Below, piece by piece: positions 54,136 through 57,845 of a stretch of DNA of 57,845 nucleotides; the first letter of the stretch is position 1, and each line of letters begins with the position of its first letter. The notes under the pieces were generated by a model that did not search any database, was not told the DNA's origin, and saw only the letters and a list, made by a program, of their open reading frames with translations. Both the position numbers and the translations under genes were made by a program. Source of the DNA: Symsagittifera roscoffensis (lineage: Eukaryota > Xenacoelomorpha > Acoela > Convolutidae); the NCBI RefSeq assembly GCF_963678635.1, contig NC_087068.1:12966027-13023871 (forward strand), read 5' to 3'.

Positions 54136-54728
54136 TTTTATATTTAACAATTTTTGCACCTCTGAAATATTTTGAACTTTCATTTTTCAAAATAACATGC
54201 TGACAAACAAGCAACGATTCTAGTTCAAAATTAGCCAATAGAATTCATCCAATCCGTCACCTTCTCTAACTCTAACACAAACCAACTAGACGAACGATAT
54301 TAAACTCCAGGCATATCTATAACTATAACTTTGCGACCTCCAGGTCAAAAATAAGCAAACCACTCCAACTTGACAACTAAAATAAATAACACCATAATAT
54401 CATAACCCTCCCTTATCTAATAACCCAAAGATCAACAATATTTCCCCAACTCCGATCTCAAATACCCCCCAAACAAATATGTTAAATTAGCCTAAAGTAA
54501 AAGAACGACCATTTTAATTAGCCTAAAGTATAAAAATCTCAAAAATACCCCAGATCACTTGACAAATAAAAATAAAGACAAAGAAGACCTCCCGATCACC
54601 ATAAAATTCGCCCCCAACAATTTTTCACAAAACTCAACCCACTTGTCCAAAAACCAATAAATAATTCGACCACACTTGAAAATTGCCTCAAACAACAAAA
54701 AATATTCGATCGAGAAGCCATTTCTTAA
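54136..54728 (+). other. Non-coding stretch between pol and the 3' ORFs
   Basis: A+C-rich, no ORF. A ~33-base direct repeat 'ttagcctaaagta[a/t]aa' occurs near 54485 and 54519. May contain the splice acceptor for a subgenomic env mRNA; none can be fixed. Confidence 0.45.
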
Positions 54729-54959
54729 ATGCTCTTCTCTCGACCAGTCAACATAATTCTTAACATTCTCATAAACTTTTTAACGATATTTAAACTTTTA
54801 ATCATATTTCTTTTTGATACCTTTGAATCTTTTGTAATAATCTTAATCGTTTTTTGCAATATTTTTTTAATTTTCTATTCCATATTTGAACTATACCTCC
54901 AGCTTTCAAAAGCTATTGACTATATCCACAGGTACGATTCACAAAACTTATCTAAATGA
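54729..54959 (+). CDS. Retroelement ORF5: small hydrophobic membrane protein
   Basis: 76 aa from ATG 54729. Two hydrophobic segments, about residues 8-29 (NIILNILINFLTIFKLLIIF) and 35-56 (VIILIVFCNIFLIF), and a polar C-terminus ending DSQNLSK. No cysteine pattern or signal cleavage site stands out. It overlaps the next ORF by four bases (ATGA at 54956-54959). Size and two-span topology resemble viroporin-like accessory proteins, but low-complexity AT-rich DNA can make such ORFs by chance. The immediate ATGA overlap with another hydrophobic ORF is what makes it worth keeping. Confidence 0.4.
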   Translation: MLFSRPVNIILNILINFLTIFKLLIIFLFDTFESFVIILIVFCNIFLIFYSIFELYLQLSKAIDYIHRYDSQNLSK

Positions 54960-55144
54960 TACGAACCATTTTTAGTAGAACAGATATTTTTTTAATATTT
55001 GTAATTTTTAAAACATTTCTATCATCCCTCATCTTGACAATATGAAAATGTATAAAGAAAGCAATCATCACATTCGCCCTAGCAACAATCCTCCTAATTC
55101 TTTTTCTAGAAGAATACTATAATAAACATAAATTTTTCCACTAA
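54956..55144 (+). CDS. Retroelement ORF6: small hydrophobic ORF with internal TGA
   Basis: Begins at the ATG of the ATGA overlap with ORF5. 29 codons encode a hydrophobic helix (DIFLIFVIFKTFLSSLILTI), then a TGA at 55043-55045, then the same frame stays open for 32 codons with another hydrophobic stretch (AIITFALATILLILFL) and ends in TAA at 55142. Either a broken two-span protein, or a one-span protein followed by chance sequence. The stop position overlaps the open frame of ORF7. Confidence 0.3.
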
Positions 55145-56285
55145 AAGAATAAATAAAACGCCATCAAAAATTGCTAACCAACAATCACTCAGTCAGTCTT
55201 CACCGACATCATCCCAAGATAACCCAACACCATCTTCAACTACCCAAAACCCCCAAACATCCACACGAATTTCCTTTCAAGATAACCCATATACCTTTGA
55301 AGAACGACACGCTCGCTTATCTGAACCACTAGAACCAGTTCAACGACAAGCACCTCTAAGCGAACCAACATATAACTTATACCCAACACTACCACAAGAA
55401 TTAAGTAGAATACGAAATCCTAGTCAAAACCAAAATACAGTCGAAATAAATAGACAAATTATACATCCTCGACGAAACAGAAATTTTCAAACTCCCCGAG
55501 TTCATTTTGATATACCCCAATCCCCATCACAAAGTACTCCAGAAAACCCCATCGGTATATTACCAGAAACCCCTACGCTTCTTTCACAACGTAGCACCTC
55601 AAGCCTACCCTCAGATTACTTAGGTTCAACACCAACATCTGAACAAATACGTGAAAATCCCTTTAACCCTATAAACCAAACATCACGACTACCATATTGG
55701 ACAACACATTCATTCACACAAGGTGAACCAAATTTAATCAATGATCCAATAGATATTTCTACGGATACAACAACATCCTCATCACTACCAGAAACATTAT
55801 CACTACCATCAACACCATCAATAAGCCAGATTTCACCACCGTCTTTTAACTTAAATTTCCCAAATAACCTCGACGCTAGACATCGAGAACAATCATCAAC
55901 AAATATTCCTTTAAGACTAGACTGGAATACATTCACAGCACCTCCACCATTATTTGGACAACACCCAGAAAGTAACCGACTCCACAACTGGGCACTAAAT
56001 AGACTACAATATAGACAAGACATTCACGAAGACATTCGTGATCATAACATCCAAATACTCCAACAAAATAGTCTACAATTAAAATTTGAACTCACGGTTA
56101 AATTAAACAACATTACTCAACATCCCTATCCATTAAACCCATCAAATATAACAGCTCAATCCCTACCACCACCATTTATAACAACTGAAGTGATATACAA
56201 ATACGACAGATATACCAAAAAGACAATTGGTTACATCACATTTTATAACCCATACTCAGGATTGTCATACACATGTATATTCTAA
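55110..56285 (+). CDS. Retroelement ORF7: 391-codon Pro/Ser/Thr/Gln-rich ORF without ATG
   Basis: Open frame from the codon after TAG 55107 to TAA 56283-56285 with no ATG anywhere. The first ~240 residues are rich in Pro, Ser, Thr, Gln and Asn with repeated SSQDNP/SFQDNP motifs; the last ~130 are more ordered (RLDWNTFTAPPPLFGQ, HNWALNRLQYRQDIHED, EVIYKYDRYTKKTIGYITF). No signal peptide, zinc box or protease motif. Absence of an ATG points to a spliced 5' exon, frameshifting, non-AUG start or loss of the start. It overlaps the env-like ORF by 13 bases. A random open frame of this length in such AT-rich DNA is very unlikely because TAA/TAG would be frequent, so it is probably translated. No family recognised. 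Confidence 0.6.
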   Translation, partial: KNTIININFSTKRINKTPSKIANQQSLSQSSPTSSQDNPTPSSTTQNPQTSTRISFQDNPYTFEERHARLSEPLEPVQRQAPLSEPTYNLYPTLPQELSRIRNPSQNQNTVEINRQIIHPRRNRNFQTPRVHFDIPQSPSQSTPENPIGILPETPTLLSQRSTSSLPSDYLGSTPTSEQIRENPFNPINQTSRLPYWTTHSFTQGEPNLINDPIDISTDTTTSSSLPETLSLPSTPSISQISPPSFNLNFPNNLDARHREQSSTNIPLRLDWNTFTAPPPLFGQHPESNRLHNWALNRLQYRQDIHEDIRDHNIQILQQNSLQLKFELTVKLNNITQHPYPLNPSNITAQSLPPPFITTEVIYKYDRYTKKTIGYITFYNPYSGLSYTCIF

Positions 56286-57845
56286 AAATTTTAATTTTTC
56301 TCCAACTCCATTTTCTAGTAACCTACAATGAAAACATAAACCCTTCCCCCCGCACAAGACCCCAAGATTTATTAGTAACACATTACGATTGTGAAGAAAA
56401 CGAACAAAAAACACTACACAAATATGCAATAAATCAAGTATCACAATGCGAAACAGAACCACAAGCTATAGAAACAACAAATGTAATAGCGACATTTTAT
56501 TCAAAAGCCCGAGCAACAACAGTTATAGGATATAAATTCACAGCAACATTTTCTGAAAAGAAAGTACATTGTTCACAAGTCTCAAATGGAAATAAAAACC
56601 GACTTGACCACGAATCATTCTACCAGAGTAATATCGAACGACTTTTACATCTCAATCCCGAAGATTGTAAAAACGAGTTACTAAGACTAAACATCACAAG
56701 AAATAAAAACACAATTAGAAAATTAGTATATTTCCAAGTTTTTGCAGATTCTGTACATCAAGCAGAACTTGAAAGATATCAAGGACATATAAAATTAGAT
56801 GAAAAATACCCATACAACGGCGCACACGGAAGATTAACTTATGACATACACGATAAACACTGGATACCACACATTGGTATAAATGACCCATCAAACTGCA
56901 AAGCAGACACAAAAAATAAAGGATATCAAGAAATAATGTTTTTCGATTGGAAAATACAACTCGAAAAAATACAACTCACACGCGACTTATCTGACAACAC
57001 AATGATCTATCAAGGAATTAGATTACCTTGTAAAAACGATCAAGGCTATTGTGACCCTACAACACGAACACAAGCAACAATTGTTTGGTTCCCCGAAGAC
57101 ACATGTACAACATTTCAAGTAGCAAAAATACACGCTCGTATGATAAAATTTCACGAAAAATATTTTATACAATCAATTCCATATGAACAAGTCCATCCAT
57201 CACGAAAACAAAGTTCTAATTTTAGAAATATACACAATATAGAAAATAAATTGACACGTTTTCAAATATATCAAGAAACAGAACTTGCATGTAAATACAG
57301 AAATCCACTTCACAGAACACAATATTCCGAGATATTAGTTGAATACGAAAAAGGATTGGACATGACCACTGGAAAAGTAAAAATCGACCCATACGCCACA
57401 AGTCACCCTAAAAACGAAGGAACATCATATATACCAGTTGATTTTCAAAAAAGTAAAAGTCAACCTGGTGGACATCTAAAACCCCATGACACTAGAAGCA
57501 CACGTTTACAAGAACTATCACTAATGAATAGTACAAAATTCGGTAATATCCACTATGATATTCACCTAGATATGAAATTAGACTACACAATTAGCCGAAT
57601 TTTTCAAGAAATGTCACTCTCTGAATTAGAAACACTTCACCAACTATGCGAATTAGAAAGGACACAAATCCTACAATCACTTGCACTAGCAGTATTAAAA
57701 ATACCCTACGCAGGATATTTACTATCAGGAAATAGATCAAATTTTTTAGACTACGAAGGAAACATTTTATGGTTTTATACCTGTACCAAAAAAGTATCAC
57801 CACTATATATTTTTGAAGATAAACGCTGCTATAAAAGAATCCCTA
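56273..57845 (+). CDS. env: Retroelement envelope-like glycoprotein, open at window edge
   Basis: ATG 56273; 524 codons without a stop to the window end. Residues 1-18 are a clear signal peptide (MYILKILIFLQLHFLVTY). The ectodomain has many spaced cysteines (YDCEE, SQCETE, VHCSQ, EDCKN, SNCKAD, LPCKND, GYCDP, DTCTT, LACKY, QLCEL, YTCTK, KRCYKRIP) and at least three N-glycosylation sequons (LNIT, MNST, GNRS). No transmembrane anchor yet; it would lie beyond 57845. Position after pol and the signal peptide define it as Env-like. The late block with GNRS, a Trp/Tyr-Cys pair and CY..IP recalls glycoproteins of chuvirus-like viruses found in other animal LTR elements; this is a low-confidence inference made without a search. 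Probable role: membrane fusion or receptor binding. Confidence 0.75.
   Translation, partial: MYILKILIFLQLHFLVTYNENINPSPRTRPQDLLVTHYDCEENEQKTLHKYAINQVSQCETEPQAIETTNVIATFYSKARATTVIGYKFTATFSEKKVHCSQVSNGNKNRLDHESFYQSNIERLLHLNPEDCKNELLRLNITRNKNTIRKLVYFQVFADSVHQAELERYQGHIKLDEKYPYNGAHGRLTYDIHDKHWIPHIGINDPSNCKADTKNKGYQEIMFFDWKIQLEKIQLTRDLSDNTMIYQGIRLPCKNDQGYCDPTTRTQATIVWFPEDTCTTFQVAKIHARMIKFHEKYFIQSIPYEQVHPSRKQSSNFRNIHNIENKLTRFQIYQETELACKYRNPLHRTQYSEILVEYEKGLDMTTGKVKIDPYATSHPKNEGTSYIPVDFQKSKSQPGGHLKPHDTRSTRLQELSLMNSTKFGNIHYDIHLDMKLDYTISRIFQEMSLSELETLHQLCELERTQILQSLALAVLKIPYAGYLLSGNRSNFLDYEGNILWFYTCTKKVSPLYIFEDKRCYKRIP

Overview
The window looks like nuclear DNA of an invertebrate animal. It is AT-rich, has spliceosomal introns with GT...AG ends, contains a LITAF-domain gene and a probable four-span membrane protein gene, and is crowded with non-autonomous transposons, minisatellites and fragments of LTR retroelements. 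I cannot name the species from sequence alone.

Layout. (1) 24-8303: a head-to-tail cluster of five small genes (about 190-205 aa), each with a conserved N-terminus, a basic linker and two C-terminal C2H2 zinc fingers; two of the five carry one intron, at different places. (2) 10705-24297, minus strand: one LITAF-domain gene assembled from five exons (phases agree, 214 aa) whose introns hold most of the mobile DNA in this part, including a degenerate gypsy-type gag/pol fragment between two 1.26 kb direct repeats, a palindromic pair of ~550 bp elements, and hairpin-bounded elements carrying tRNA-like modules. (3) 24300-34750: no convincing gene; minisatellites, an old 1.2 kb duplication, a hAT-type MITE with an 8 bp target duplication and a 58 bp perfect palindrome. 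(4) 34775-36329: two more two-finger genes, a second subfamily. (5) 36330-42489: essentially gene-free. (6) 42490-43609: the first two exons of a probable claudin/PMP22-like membrane protein. (7) ~43900 to the right edge: a large Ty3/gypsy-type, retrovirus-like element, probably lying in an intron of that gene and running off the window.

The last element is the most interesting content. It has a long leader, two unrecognised ORFs ahead of gag, a gag-protease ORF without a plausible AUG, a pol ORF (RT, RNase H, D,D-35-E integrase, GPY/F module), then a compact overlapping set: two small hydrophobic ORFs, a 391-codon Pro/Ser/Thr/Gln-rich ORF without any ATG, and an envelope-like glycoprotein ORF starting with a signal peptide and still open at base 57845. 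One in-frame stop in pol, one frame change inside the protease and one TGA in a small ORF are the only lesions seen, so the copy is young. The extra ORFs give it a 'complex retrovirus' layout that I do not recognise from a described family.
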